From: Streptomyces tirandamycinicus
Lineage (GTDB): Bacteria > Actinomycetota > Actinomycetes > Streptomycetales > Streptomycetaceae
Assembly: GCF_003097515.1 (NCBI RefSeq)
Contig: NZ_CP029188.1
Span: 5,219,001-5,283,000 of the forward strand
Length of the DNA: 64,000 nt
Direction: 5' to 3'
In this document: piece after piece, positions 27,794 through 36,796 of the stretch
How positions within the stretch are numbered: position 1 is the stretch's first letter
Layout of the letters: each line of letters opens with the position of its first letter
The notes under the pieces: generated by a model
Databases searched by the model: none
Told to the model about the DNA's origin: nothing
The model's input: only the letters and a program-made list of their open reading frames with translations
Made by a program: the position numbers and the translations under genes

Positions 27794-30700
27794 ATGTTGA
27801 GACGCAGCACTTCCAGATACGCGCGCATTCCGGTGGCCGCCATCGCCGCGCTCGCGGTGGCCTGCGGTATCGGTACCACGCAGGCCTACGCGGACGCGGT
27901 GCCGCCGGGGGCGGCCGACGGGTGGTCCCCGCAGCCGTCCCGCCCGGACGACGGGGCGAAGCCCGGAGACAAGCCCCGCTCGGTCCCCCAGGAGAAGCGC
28001 TCCGAGGTCCTGGGGAAGAACTACCGGAACTCATCCGACCGGGCGTTCACCACCTCCGGTGACGGCACGGGATTCCACGTGATGGTGGCCGACGAGAAGA
28101 ACGGCTACCGGTGGAAGACCGCCGCCTCGCTCCTGGAGCCGGGATTCGAGACGGACACCTGGATCGGGAACGCCTGTGTGACCGGTTCCGGCAGGTACGC
28201 CGCCGTGGCGTACGCGCCGCGCACGTTCACCAACAAGCCGGCGCTGATGAGCCGCGGCGCGTTCACCGCGGTGGTGGATCTGGGCAGCGGCAGTGTGCGC
28301 AAGCTGCCCTTCCAGGCCACGCTCGGGTACTTCTCCCCGGGCTGCGGCTCGGCTGAGGACGTGGTGTTCTCCCAGTTCACCGACGAGCTGACGTCGAAGA
28401 AGAACGAGACCCGGCTGATCTCGGCCGACGCCCGTACGGGCCGGGCCGACAGCACGACGGTGGCCGGCCAGGTCACCTCGGCGGTCCCGGTGGACGGCAC
28501 GATCGTGGCCGCCCGCGGCCGGCAGATCGTGCGGATCGACGGATCCGCGGTGAAGACCGTGGCCCGTACCCACGCCGTACCTTTCCAGCTGAAGCCCGAC
28601 GCCGAGGGAGGCGTCACCTTCATCGACCGCCTCCCCGGCGGCAGCAAGCGGTCCTCGGCCGACGACCAGGCCGCGGTCTCCCGCGTCACCGCGGGTGCGG
28701 TGAGAGCGGCGGACGGCAAGGCGAAGGCGGCACAGCTCGCCCGCGGCGCGCTCACCCGCTTCGACCTCACCCGCACCCCCCAGGGGGCGGTGTACGTCAC
28801 CGGCGAGGCCCGCACCAGCGCGAAGCTGCCCGGTAGCGTCCGCAATCCCGGCGGTATCGACAAGGACGCCCGTGTCTCCAGCCGCGGCGCCGCCGCGCTG
28901 ACCACGGCGTGGGCGGACGGCAGGGACTCCCGGGTCTCCCAGCGGGAGTCCCTCGCGGCACGACCCGTGAGGATCACGTTGAAGGCCCTGGACACCGGCG
29001 GGGCGGCCGTCCTGGACGCCATGCCCGGCGACCGGCTGGGCAGCGCCGCCGCCCAGCGCTCCGCGACCGCGACGAGCCCGGCCCTGAGCGGGCCCGAGGC
29101 GTCCGGCGGGATGTCGGCGACCGCCACCACCATCGACACCGACCGCACCTGCTCCGTTCCCCGCAACGACCCCGAGAAGCAGGCGTTCCAGCCGACTCCG
29201 CGCCAGATCGAGTGGGCCGTGGACCAGGCCGTGGTCGGCAACCTCAACGCGCACGCCAGCCGGCCTTCCAACTGGAAGAACACGGGCATGTCCGCGTACT
29301 CCCCGCAGGGGCTGTTCCCGCTGAAGGCCATGAGCGGCGGCAGCGGCACGGACTGGCACATCCCGGCTCAGGTGATGCTCGGCATCACCGCACAGGAGTC
29401 GAACATGTGGCAGGCGACCCGGTTCGCGGTGCCGGGTGTCACGGCGAACCCGCTGATCGGGAACTTCTACGGCGTCAAGTACGCCTCGGACGGTACGCAG
29501 TACGACCCCTGGGCGATCGACTGGTCCGAGTCGGACTGCGGTTACGGAGTCACCCAGGTCACCGACGGGATGCGGCTGCCGGGCAAGGGGCAGCCGACGA
29601 TGACGGTGGCGCAGCAGGAAGCCGTCGCGCTCGACTACGCGGCGAACATCGCGGCCGGCGTGAACATCCTGGTCGACAAGTGGAACCAGACCCGCGCCGA
29701 CGGTCTGATCGTCAACGACGGGCACCCGAAGTACATCGAGAACTGGTTCTTCGCCCTCTGGGCCTACAACAGCGGCTACTACCCGCAGTCGTCGGCCGGC
29801 AGCACCTCGGGCAAGTGGGGCGTGGGCTGGACGAACAACCCGGCGAACCCGTTGTGGAAGGAGAACCGCACCCCGTTCCTGGAGAACTCCGCCGGCGGCG
29901 ACGACTACAGCCACGCCGCCCACCCGCAGGACTGGCCGTACGAGGAGAAGGTCATCGGCTGGGCGGCCCGCCCGATCTCGGCGATGTTCGGGCCCGGTGA
30001 CTTCCAGCCCGGCTACCGGGCGGCGTGGTGGACCACGGTCCAGAACCGTACGGCGGCCAAGCCCCCGATCGGACTGTTCTGCGACAGCAGCAACGACTGC
30101 GACCCGTCGAAGATCAGCGAGGGTGCCAGCAACGACACCGGAGGCGGCCCCTGCCTGCTGCCGGGCGACCCGAACGAATCGGACCCGCTGTACCTCAAAT
30201 GCTGGTTCCACAACCCCGTCACGTGGAAGAACTGCACGTCAAGCGCACAGTGCGGACACCCGGTCCACCGGTTCAACACGACCTATCCCGAGCAGCCGGA
30301 CGCGAACTCCTACCCGCCGCGGTGCTCGGCGGGACTGCCCTCCGGCACCAGGATCGTCGATGACGTCCCGAACGGTGTCACCCCGGCCGGGTCCACGTCC
30401 CGCTCCTGCGGGGCCGCCTCGTCCTCGGGCACGTTCGACCTCACCTTCGGCACGTCCTCGGCCAGGATCGACCTGCACCAGATCGGGGCGGCGTACGGAA
30501 ACCACTTCTGGTTCTCCCACACCAACAAGGAGGGCACAGCCGTCGCCGACCGTCTGAAGACCACCGGCAAGTGGACGCTGGGCACATCGGACCGCGGCTG
30601 GATGCGTGTCTGGGTGCACCTGCCGGACCACGGTGCCCACACCCGCCAGGCCATGTACACGGTGGGCGGCACCACCTCCACCAGCCCCGCCCGGGCGAAG

Positions 30701-31807
30701 CCGCAGCGCGTGCTGGCGAACACCTGGGTGCCGCTGGGTGCGTTCAACTTCACCGGCACCCCCACGGTGTCCTTGTCGAACGTGACCCAGGACGGTGACG
30801 GAACGGAGGACGTCGCCTGGGACGCGGTGGGGTTCGAGCCGCTGGCCGGCAAGCCGGCGAACCAGATCGTGGCCATGGGGGACTCGTACGCCTCCGGTGA
30901 GGGCGCCTCGGAGAACGGCGGGGACGACTACTACCGCGAGTCCGACTACTACGACGCGTCCCGGCCGAACACCGAGAACACCTGCCACCGCTCGAAGCAC
31001 GCCTGGTCGCGGCAGGCGACCCTGCCGGGCCACGCGTCCTCGATCGGAGCGCTGGCGGACAGCATGAACCCCGGCATGGACTACCAGTTCGTCGCCTGCT
31101 CCGGAGCCCGCCACTACAACATCATCGGCGACGGCCAGAACGGCGAACTGGGGCAGATCGAACACGGCTACCTCGATCAGAACACCACCCTGGTCGCCCT
31201 GTCGATCGGCGGCAACGACATGCGGTTCGCCGACATCATGCGGGAGTGCATCACGGCCGCGACCGTGTGCAACAACAACTCCATCGAAGCCGTCGACCCG
31301 GACACCGGCAAGAAGATCGAGGGGCAGGAGACCGGTCCGCTCGACCAGTGGGCACCGGTCTGGGCCCGCGACACGGTGCGGCCGCGTCTGGTGACCACGC
31401 TCAACGAGATCCACCAGCGGGCTCCCAACGCGAAGATCGTGCTCATGGGCTATCCCAGGCTCCTGGAGAACAACGGCCAGTGCGTGATCGGCATCGGCAC
31501 GGAGGAGGCTCCCTGGCTGAACGAGATGGCGGACACGCTGGCCGCCGAGATGCAGGGAGCGGTCGACGACGCCAACCTCCGGCACAGCGCGAACGCGGTC
31601 TTCTCCGACCCGCGTGACGAGTTCGCCGGCAAGGCGATCTGCGGCGACCCCGAGACGGTGCACGGCATCGTCCTGTCCGGCCACTCCAAGGCGGACAACC
31701 GCGACTGGAACTGGCTGCCGGGCAATGTGGCGCCGTCCATGAAGTCCTTCCACCCGAAGGTCCCGGGCGCGCGGCTGTACGCCGACAGCCTGGAGAGCTC
31801 GCTGTAG
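27794..31807 (+). CDS. Large secreted NocE-like protein: lysozyme-like region plus C-terminal SGNH/GDSL hydrolase
   Basis: A secreted 1337-aa protein. The ATG at 27794 follows AAGGAC and starts a signal peptide (MLRRSTSRYARIPVAAIAAL). About residues 60-430 are repetitive and beta-rich with no clear family. About 500-680 resembles the lysozyme/transglycosylase fold: AQESN (E535), CGYGVTQVTDGM and FALWAYNSGY (N659) align with SLT motifs I-III. A Cys-containing linker and a golvesin C-terminal-like beta domain (about 890-1020) precede an SGNH hydrolase with GDSYASGEG (S1031), GGND (N1141) and SFHP (H1320). The architecture recalls NocE of the nocardicin cluster and its many Streptomyces homologues. 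The role is unknown; cell-wall or ester hydrolysis is plausible. Its position beside a penicillin cluster may be coincidental. Confidence 0.8.
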   Translation: MLRRSTSRYARIPVAAIAALAVACGIGTTQAYADAVPPGAADGWSPQPSRPDDGAKPGDKPRSVPQEKRSEVLGKNYRNSSDRAFTTSGDGTGFHVMVADEKNGYRWKTAASLLEPGFETDTWIGNACVTGSGRYAAVAYAPRTFTNKPALMSRGAFTAVVDLGSGSVRKLPFQATLGYFSPGCGSAEDVVFSQFTDELTSKKNETRLISADARTGRADSTTVAGQVTSAVPVDGTIVAARGRQIVRIDGSAVKTVARTHAVPFQLKPDAEGGVTFIDRLPGGSKRSSADDQAAVSRVTAGAVRAADGKAKAAQLARGALTRFDLTRTPQGAVYVTGEARTSAKLPGSVRNPGGIDKDARVSSRGAAALTTAWADGRDSRVSQRESLAARPVRITLKALDTGGAAVLDAMPGDRLGSAAAQRSATATSPALSGPEASGGMSATATTIDTDRTCSVPRNDPEKQAFQPTPRQIEWAVDQAVVGNLNAHASRPSNWKNTGMSAYSPQGLFPLKAMSGGSGTDWHIPAQVMLGITAQESNMWQATRFAVPGVTANPLIGNFYGVKYASDGTQYDPWAIDWSESDCGYGVTQVTDGMRLPGKGQPTMTVAQQEAVALDYAANIAAGVNILVDKWNQTRADGLIVNDGHPKYIENWFFALWAYNSGYYPQSSAGSTSGKWGVGWTNNPANPLWKENRTPFLENSAGGDDYSHAAHPQDWPYEEKVIGWAARPISAMFGPGDFQPGYRAAWWTTVQNRTAAKPPIGLFCDSSNDCDPSKISEGASNDTGGGPCLLPGDPNESDPLYLKCWFHNPVTWKNCTSSAQCGHPVHRFNTTYPEQPDANSYPPRCSAGLPSGTRIVDDVPNGVTPAGSTSRSCGAASSSGTFDLTFGTSSARIDLHQIGAAYGNHFWFSHTNKEGTAVADRLKTTGKWTLGTSDRGWMRVWVHLPDHGAHTRQAMYTVGGTTSTSPARAKPQRVLANTWVPLGAFNFTGTPTVSLSNVTQDGDGTEDVAWDAVGFEPLAGKPANQIVAMGDSYASGEGASENGGDDYYRESDYYDASRPNTENTCHRSKHAWSRQATLPGHASSIGALADSMNPGMDYQFVACSGARHYNIIGDGQNGELGQIEHGYLDQNTTLVALSIGGNDMRFADIMRECITAATVCNNNSIEAVDPDTGKKIEGQETGPLDQWAPVWARDTVRPRLVTTLNEIHQRAPNAKIVLMGYPRLLENNGQCVIGIGTEEAPWLNEMADTLAAEMQGAVDDANLRHSANAVFSDPRDEFAGKAICGDPETVHGIVLSGHSKADNRDWNWLPGNVAPSMKSFHPKVPGARLYADSLESSL

Positions 31808-31822
31808 GGAAGAACCGGAACA

Positions 31823-31858
31823 GGCGGGGATCCGGGCCCATGGGCCCGGATCCCCGCC
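31823..31858. terminator. 36-bp perfect palindrome downstream of the NocE-like gene
   Basis: The 36 bases form an uninterrupted palindrome (18-bp half-sites, reading GGCGGGGATCCGGGCCCA and its complement), starting 15 bp after the stop codon. It would form a very stable hairpin and most likely terminates transcription. Confidence 0.8.
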
Positions 31859-31882
31859 GCCGTGCCGTGAAAGGCTGGATAC

Positions 31883-32272
31883 ATGACGAAGACGTACCCC
31901 GTCCTCGGGCTGAAGGGCGCTGCCGTGTCGGCCCTGGCCGCCACCGCCGCCTACTGGATCTGGACGGCCGGGAGGGAGTGGGCCCAAGGAGTGGGCCGGG
32001 CCGGTTCGGACGCCTTCCTCGCCGGGGCCCTCGAGTCGGTGCTGGCGACGGTCGCCGGCGTGGCGGCGATGCCGCTGCTGCTCTGGGCGGGGAGGCGCGC
32101 GGTACGCGAGAGGGGCAACCACCTGATGGTGATCGGGTGTTCGGTGGCGTGGCCGTTCGCCGGAGGGTATGTGGTGGAGAACGACGTCGGCGCCGCGGGC
32201 ACCCTGGTGGTGCTGACCCTGTTCGCCCTGCTCGGCGGTCTGCTGGCCGTGGTGGGTTTGCCGGAGACGTGA
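31883..32272 (+). CDS. Small hypothetical membrane protein
   Basis: 129 aa with four hydrophobic stretches, roughly residues 10-28, 46-66, 80-96 and 100-125. AAAGG lies about 11 nt before the ATG. No motif or family is recognised. Because a terminator hairpin precedes and another follows (32365-32395), it is probably transcribed alone. Confidence 0.65.
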   Translation: MTKTYPVLGLKGAAVSALAATAAYWIWTAGREWAQGVGRAGSDAFLAGALESVLATVAGVAAMPLLLWAGRRAVRERGNHLMVIGCSVAWPFAGGYVVENDVGAAGTLVVLTLFALLGGLLAVVGLPET

Positions 32273-32364
32273 CGGGCGGAGCGGCGCGGGCGGCCGCGAC
32301 CCTCCCGCCGCCGGTGCGCCGGCCCTCTCCGGGATACCGGTGGTGCGGCCCAGGGCCACGACGA

Positions 32365-32395
32365 AGGGCGGCGGACGCCTGCGCGCCGCCGCCCT
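32365..32395. terminator. Bidirectional hairpin between the small membrane protein gene and gluD
   Basis: A perfect 10-bp stem (AGGGCGGCGG at 32365-32374, CCGCCGCCCT at 32386-32395, 11-nt loop) located between two convergent genes. Confidence 0.65.
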
Positions 32396-32426
32396 CCGGT
32401 GAGTCCTGCCCTTCACCGGGTCACAT

Positions 32427-33359
32427 TCAGCCGCCTCCGGCGCCGGACGTGAAGTCGCCCCGCGTGGAGACGCCGCCGCCGGGAGCCTTGACGGCCTCCA
32501 GACCGCCGCCCGGACCGGCGTGGACGACGGCGCCCGTGCTCTTCTTGCCGCGCCGCAGCTTGCGCTCCAGCCACCCCGCCGCGGAGGTGAGGGCGAAGTT
32601 CAGCGCGACGAAGATGACGGCGACGACGGTGAAGCTGGCGATGGTGTTGGCGCCGTAGTTGGCGCTCATCGGCCGGACGGAGGAGAGCAGTTCGGAGAAG
32701 GAGAGCATCGCGCCGCCGAGGGCGGTGTCCTTCACGATGACCACCATCTGGCTGACGATCGCCGGGAGCATGGCCGTCACCGACTGCGGCAGCAGCACGT
32801 ACCGCATCGTCTGCCCCTTGCGCATGCCGATCGCCTTGGCGGCGTCCGTCTGGCCCCGCGGAAGGGACTGGATGCCCGCCCGGACGATCTCCGCGAGGAC
32901 CGAGGCGTTGTACAGCACCAGGCCGGTGACCACCGCGTACAGCGGGCGCACATCGCTGCTGATGTCGGTGAAGTCGGAGTACGCCTGGTTGGCGAACAGC
33001 ATCAGGATCAGCACGGGGATGGCGCGGAAGAACTCCACCACCGTGCCGGCGACGGCGCGGACCCACCGGTGGTCGGAGAGCCGGGCGATGCCGAAGACCG
33101 CACCGAGCGGCAGCGCGATGACCAGTGAGAGCGTCGCGGCGATCAGGGTGTTCTGCAGTCCGGGCCAGAGGTACGCCGTGTACGGCTGGGAACTCGTGAA
33201 GAACGGCTCCCACTTGGCCCAGTCGAGCTGGCCCTTGGAGTTCAGGCCGTCGTACACCCACCACGCGACCAGCGCGAGCACGGCGACGAACAGAACCGTG
33301 TATCCGACGTTGCGCACCTTGGCGCGGGCGCCCGGAGCGTCGTAGAGAACGGAAGTCAT
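32427..33359 (-). CDS. gluD: Glutamate ABC transporter permease GluD
   Basis: Inner-membrane permease subunit of a polar amino acid uptake system, 310 aa. The ATG at 33359 overlaps the gluC stop by 4 nt (ATGA), indicating translational coupling. It has several TM segments (LFVAVLALVAWWVY, TLIAATLSLVIALPLGAVFG). The cytoplasmic EAA-type loop that contacts the ATPase is ASVLAEIVRAGIQSLPRGQ..AKAIG. The Gly-rich C-terminal tail (KAPGGGV..GGG) is not part of the conserved domain. The same permease family serves other amino acids; glutamate is inferred from the operon's resemblance to gluABCD of Corynebacterium. Confidence 0.9.
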   Translation of the reverse strand: MTSVLYDAPGARAKVRNVGYTVLFVAVLALVAWWVYDGLNSKGQLDWAKWEPFFTSSQPYTAYLWPGLQNTLIAATLSLVIALPLGAVFGIARLSDHRWVRAVAGTVVEFFRAIPVLILMLFANQAYSDFTDISSDVRPLYAVVTGLVLYNASVLAEIVRAGIQSLPRGQTDAAKAIGMRKGQTMRYVLLPQSVTAMLPAIVSQMVVIVKDTALGGAMLSFSELLSSVRPMSANYGANTIASFTVVAVIFVALNFALTSAAGWLERKLRRGKKSTGAVVHAGPGGGLEAVKAPGGGVSTRGDFTSGAGGG

Positions 33360-34021
33360 CGCTTCACCGCCACCTTCCTGCTCACCCAGCCGAGCACCAG
33401 TCCGGTCGGCAGCGTGAGGCAGATGAAGCCGAACGCGAAGACCGCGGCGATCGGGATCAGGGCGGCGTACGTCTCGATCCAGCCCTTCATCAGGTACGCG
33501 GCCTCCGCGACCCCGATCACCGAGGCGACGGTGGTGTTCTTGGTCAGTGCGATCAGCACGTTGGCCAGCGGGTTGACGACCGACCGGAAGGCCTGCGGAA
33601 GCACGATCAGCGTGAGGACCTGGCCGAAGCTCAGCCCCAGGGCCCGGGCCGCCTCCGCCTGGCCGACGGGCACGGTGTTGATGCCGGACCGCAGGGCCTC
33701 GCACACGAAGGCCGCGGTGTAGGCGATCAGGCCGAGCACCGCCAGCCGGAAGTTGATCGCCTCGAAGTCGGCTCCGCCCAGCGCGACGCCGAGGGTGGAG
33801 TAGAGGCCCAGCGAGGTGAAGAGGATGACGACGGTGAGCGGGATGTTGCGCACGACGTTCACGTACGCGGTGCCGACGACCCGCATCAGCGGCACCGGGC
33901 TGACCCGCATGCCGGCCAGCAGGGTTCCCCATATCAGGGAGCCTATGGCCGAGTAGACGGTGAGCTTCACCGTCACCCAGAAGGCGCCCAGCAGGGCGTC
34001 CATATCAAGAAAGTCGAACAC
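33356..34021 (-). CDS. gluC: Glutamate ABC transporter permease GluC
   Basis: Second permease subunit, 221 aa, HisM/GlnP family. The start is GTG at 34021 with GGGAG just upstream. About five TM segments are present, and the EAA-type loop is visible as CEALRSGINTVPVGQAEAARALG. It is translationally coupled to gluD. It is separated from gluB by 84 bp containing a stable hairpin that probably lowers permease relative to binding-protein expression. Confidence 0.92.
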   Translation of the reverse strand: MFDFLDMDALLGAFWVTVKLTVYSAIGSLIWGTLLAGMRVSPVPLMRVVGTAYVNVVRNIPLTVVILFTSLGLYSTLGVALGGADFEAINFRLAVLGLIAYTAAFVCEALRSGINTVPVGQAEAARALGLSFGQVLTLIVLPQAFRSVVNPLANVLIALTKNTTVASVIGVAEAAYLMKGWIETYAALIPIAAVFAFGFICLTLPTGLVLGWVSRKVAVKR

Positions 34022-34060
34022 GATCTCCCGCGCTTCCGCGTCTGCGTGTGGGAAGGACTC

Positions 34061-34091
34061 GGCGCGCCGCCGCCGCCGGCGGCGACGCGCC
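34061..34091 (-). terminator. Intra-operon hairpin between gluB and gluC
   Basis: GGCGCG (34061-34066) pairs with CGCGCC (34086-34091), enclosing a GCCGCC/GGCGGC stem. It lies immediately after the gluB stop. Such hairpins commonly stabilise or partially terminate the transcript so that the binding protein exceeds the permeases. Confidence 0.55.
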
Positions 34092-34105
34092 CGGTCGGTC
34101 AGGGG

Positions 34106-34957
34106 CTACTTGACGATGTCGCCGATCTTCGGAGCGGGCTCGTTCTTGTACCCGGCCGGGCCGAAGTGGGCCTCCACGGCCTTGTCCCAGGACTTGTCCT
34201 GGACCATCTTCTCCAGGGCCTTGTTGATCTTCTCCTTGAGCTCGGTGTCGCCCTTCTTCAGGCCGATGCCGTAGTTCTCGTTGCTCATCTTGAAGCCGGC
34301 GAGCTTGAACTTGCCCTTGAAGGCGTCCTGCGCGGCGTAGCCGGCGAGGATGGAGTCGTCCGTGGTCAGCGCGTCGATGACCTTGTTCTCCAGGCCGGTC
34401 AGGCACTCGGAGTAGCCGCCGTACTCCTGGAGCTGCGCCTTCGGGGCGAGCTTGTCCTTGACGTTCTGCGCCGAGGTCGAGCCGGTGACCGAGCAGAGCT
34501 TCTTGTCGTTCAGGTCCGCCGGGGACTTGATGGAGTCGTCGTCGGCGCGGACCAGGATGTCCTGGTGGGCCAGCAGGTACGGGCCGGCGAAGTCCACCTT
34601 GGCCAGGCGCTTGTCGTTGATCGAGTAGGAGGCGACGATGAACTTGACGTCCCCGCGCTCGATCGCCGTCTCGCGGTCGGCGCTCTTGGTCTCCTTGAAG
34701 ACGATGTCGCCCTCGTCGTAACCGAGCTCCTTGGCCACGTAGGTGGCCACGTCGACGTCGAAGCCCACGAACTTGCCGTCGGGGGTCTTCAGGCCGATGC
34801 CCGGCTGGTCGACCTTGATGCCGATCGTGATCTTGTCGCCGCCGCCCGCGGTACCGCCGCCCGCGGCGTCGTCCTTCTTGCCGGAGCCACAGGCGGTGAC
34901 GGTGAGAGCGAGCGCGACGGCGGCGGCCGCGGCGGCGGAGGCCTTACGGAGCTTCAT
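34106..34957 (-). CDS. gluB: Glutamate-binding lipoprotein GluB
   Basis: Extracytoplasmic substrate-binding protein, 283 aa. The ATG at 34957 follows AAGGGAAG. The signal peptide has a lipobox ending VTAC before GSGKKDD, so the protein is lipid-anchored. The SBP family 3 fold is clear: IGIKVDQPGIGLKTPDGKF, VGFDVDVATYVAKELG and the DR/SYSIND ligand-site region. The open frame continues far upstream in the same register, but that portion has no homology and overlaps gluA. It is third from the 3' end of the gluABCD operon. Confidence 0.94.
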   Translation of the reverse strand: MKLRKASAAAAAAVALALTVTACGSGKKDDAAGGGTAGGGDKITIGIKVDQPGIGLKTPDGKFVGFDVDVATYVAKELGYDEGDIVFKETKSADRETAIERGDVKFIVASYSINDKRLAKVDFAGPYLLAHQDILVRADDDSIKSPADLNDKKLCSVTGSTSAQNVKDKLAPKAQLQEYGGYSECLTGLENKVIDALTTDDSILAGYAAQDAFKGKFKLAGFKMSNENYGIGLKKGDTELKEKINKALEKMVQDKSWDKAVEAHFGPAGYKNEPAPKIGDIVK

Positions 34958-35037
34958 GTGAACTTCCCTTGGTTGGACGTGATGTGTGCGATCAGCAGAA
35001 CCTGCCCGGGGCCAACGATGCCCAGGAAAGGACCGGT

Positions 35038-35823
35038 TCAGTGGTGCAGGATCTTCGAAAGGAAGTCCTTGGCCCGGTCGCTGCGCGGGTTGCTGAAGAA
35101 CTCCTCCGGTGTCGCCTCTTCGACGATCCGGCCGTCGGCCATGAAGACGACGCGGTTGGCGGCGCTGCGTGCGAAACCCATCTCGTGGGTGACGACGACC
35201 ATCGTCATGCCGTCCCGTGCCAGCTGCTGCATGACCTCGAGGACCTCGTTGATCATCTCGGGGTCGAGCGCGGACGTGGGCTCGTCGAACAGCATGACCT
35301 TGGGGTTCATCGCCAGGGCCCGTGCGATCGCGACCCGCTGCTGCTGACCGCCGGAGAGCTGCGCCGGGTACTTGTCGGCCTGCGAGCCGACGCCCACCCG
35401 GTCGAGCAGGCCCCGGGCCTTCTCCTCGGCGGACTTCTTGTCCGTCCGCCGGACCTTCAGCTGGCCCAGCATGACGTTCTCCAGCACCGTCTTGTGCGCG
35501 AAGAGGTTGAACGACTGGAAGACCATGCCGACATCGGCGCGCAGCCGGGCCAGCTCCCTGCCCTCGTCGGGCAGCGGCTTTCCGTCGATCGTGATCGAAC
35601 CGGAGTCGATCGTCTCCAGCCGGTTGATGGTGCGGCACAGCGTGGACTTGCCGGACCCGGAGGGCCCGATGACGACAACGACCTCGCCGCGCGTGATCGT
35701 CAGGTCGATGTCCTGGAGTACATGCAGCGCGCCGAAGTGCTTGTTGACGTTGCTCAGTACGACCAGGTCCGTCGTGGCCGGCACGGCGTCCTCGGCGCCC
35801 TTGGTGACTGACACTCCGCTCAT
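35038..35823 (-). CDS. gluA: Glutamate ABC transporter ATP-binding protein GluA
   Basis: Cytoplasmic ATPase of the uptake system, 261 aa. Walker A is GPSGSGKST (53-61), the ABC signature LSGGQ (156-160), Walker B VMLFDE (D180, E181), and the switch histidine H213 (VVTHEMG). The ATG at 35823 is preceded by a purine-rich stretch; a stronger GGAGGAC 14 nt upstream is partly enclosed in a hairpin (35838-35858). It is the first gene of the operon, 80 bp before gluB, and divergent from the response regulator gene at 36079. Confidence 0.95.
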   Translation of the reverse strand: MSGVSVTKGAEDAVPATTDLVVLSNVNKHFGALHVLQDIDLTITRGEVVVVIGPSGSGKSTLCRTINRLETIDSGSITIDGKPLPDEGRELARLRADVGMVFQSFNLFAHKTVLENVMLGQLKVRRTDKKSAEEKARGLLDRVGVGSQADKYPAQLSGGQQQRVAIARALAMNPKVMLFDEPTSALDPEMINEVLEVMQQLARDGMTMVVVTHEMGFARSAANRVVFMADGRIVEEATPEEFFSNPRSDRAKDFLSKILHH

Positions 35824-35837
35824 CGGCTTCTTGCTCC

Positions 35838-35858
35838 GTCCTCCTCGGTTGGGAGGAC
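35838..35858 (-). promoter_or_regulatory. Hairpin over the gluA ribosome-site region
   Basis: In the minus-strand transcript GTCCTCC pairs with GGAGGAC over a 7-nt loop, 14 nt before the gluA ATG. The stem includes the best Shine-Dalgarno-like sequence, so folding could limit gluA translation. Confidence 0.35.
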
Positions 35859-36078
35859 CTTAATGAGGCGCTGCGACCACCGTCATTACATCTGAGCGGA
35901 AATTGAGCATAACGATCCGGCTGCAACCGGACACTCTGGGTGAACGGGGCGGCGGTCGCAGTACCGGGTGGATAACGAAAAACCCCAGGTCGCCGGGGTG
36001 CCTCTTGACGCATGGTGGGCCTATCGGTCTTTATGCCCTGGTAACCAACGCACGAGCTCACCACCGGGAGGGGGCCGT

Positions 36079-36780
36079 ATGAGACTGCTGCTCGTCGAGG
36101 ACGACGACCACGTCGCCGCGGCCCTGTCCGCGGTGCTGGCACGGCACGGCTTCCAGGTCACCCACGCGCGCAACGGCGAGGAGGCACTGCGGGCCGTGCT
36201 CCCGGCGGCCGCCGAGGGCACGGCGCCCTTCGGCGTCGTGCTGCTCGACCTGGGGCTGCCGGACCAGGACGGCTACCAGGTGTGCGGGAAGATCCGGAAG
36301 CTCACCAGCACGCCGGTGATCATGGTCACCGCGCGCGGAGACGTGCGCTCCCGCATACACGGGCTCAACCTCGGTGCCGACGACTACGTGGTGAAGCCCT
36401 ACGACACGGGCGAGTTGCTCGCCCGCATCCACGCCGTCAGCCGGCGCACCGCCTCCGGCGAGGAGACCGCGCCGGCCTCCGGCAGCGCACTCCGGCTCGG
36501 CGCGGTCACCATCGAACTGCCCACCCGGCGCGTCAGCGTCGACGGGGCGGACGTCCAGCTGACCCGCAAGGAGTTCGACCTGCTGGCGCTGCTCGCGCAG
36601 CGGCCCGGCGTCGTCTTCCGCCGCGAGCAGATCATCAGCGAGGTGTGGCGCACCAGCTGGGAGGGGACCGGCCGCACGCTCGAGGTGCACGTGGCGTCGC
36701 TGCGCTCCAAGCTCCGCATGCCCGCCCTGATCGAGACCGTGCGCGGCGTCGGCTACCGCCTGGTCGCCCCCGCCGCGTAG
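36079..36780 (+). CDS. OmpR/PhoB-type response regulator
   Basis: Two-component DNA-binding regulator, 233 aa. Receiver domain, about 1-115: acidic pair E7/D8 (VEDDD), phosphoacceptor D57 in VVLLDLGLPDQDG, and the conserved lysine in YVVKPYDTGEL. Winged-helix effector, about 135-230: QLTRKEFDLLALLAQRPGVV and RTLEVHVASLRSKL. GGGAGGGGG precedes the ATG at 36079; the frame is open further upstream but without a ribosome site. It is 16 bp from its partner kinase and divergent from the glutamate operon. Regulation of glutamate uptake is a reasonable guess from position. Confidence 0.93.
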   Translation: MRLLLVEDDDHVAAALSAVLARHGFQVTHARNGEEALRAVLPAAAEGTAPFGVVLLDLGLPDQDGYQVCGKIRKLTSTPVIMVTARGDVRSRIHGLNLGADDYVVKPYDTGELLARIHAVSRRTASGEETAPASGSALRLGAVTIELPTRRVSVDGADVQLTRKEFDLLALLAQRPGVVFRREQIISEVWRTSWEGTGRTLEVHVASLRSKLRMPALIETVRGVGYRLVAPAA

Positions 36781-36796
36781 AGGGCCCGCGCTCCCC

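Noticed and set aside
23298..28034. Minus-strand open frame of 1578 codons opposite pcd, cmcT and pbpA
   Set aside because: It spans three recognised genes and intergenic DNA, has low-complexity Arg/Gly/His composition and no motif; a shadow frame.
34958..36142. Upstream extension of the gluB frame giving a 678-codon protein
   Set aside because: The extension overlaps gluA on the same strand in another frame, and the lipoprotein signal peptide and ribosome site mark the ATG at 34957.
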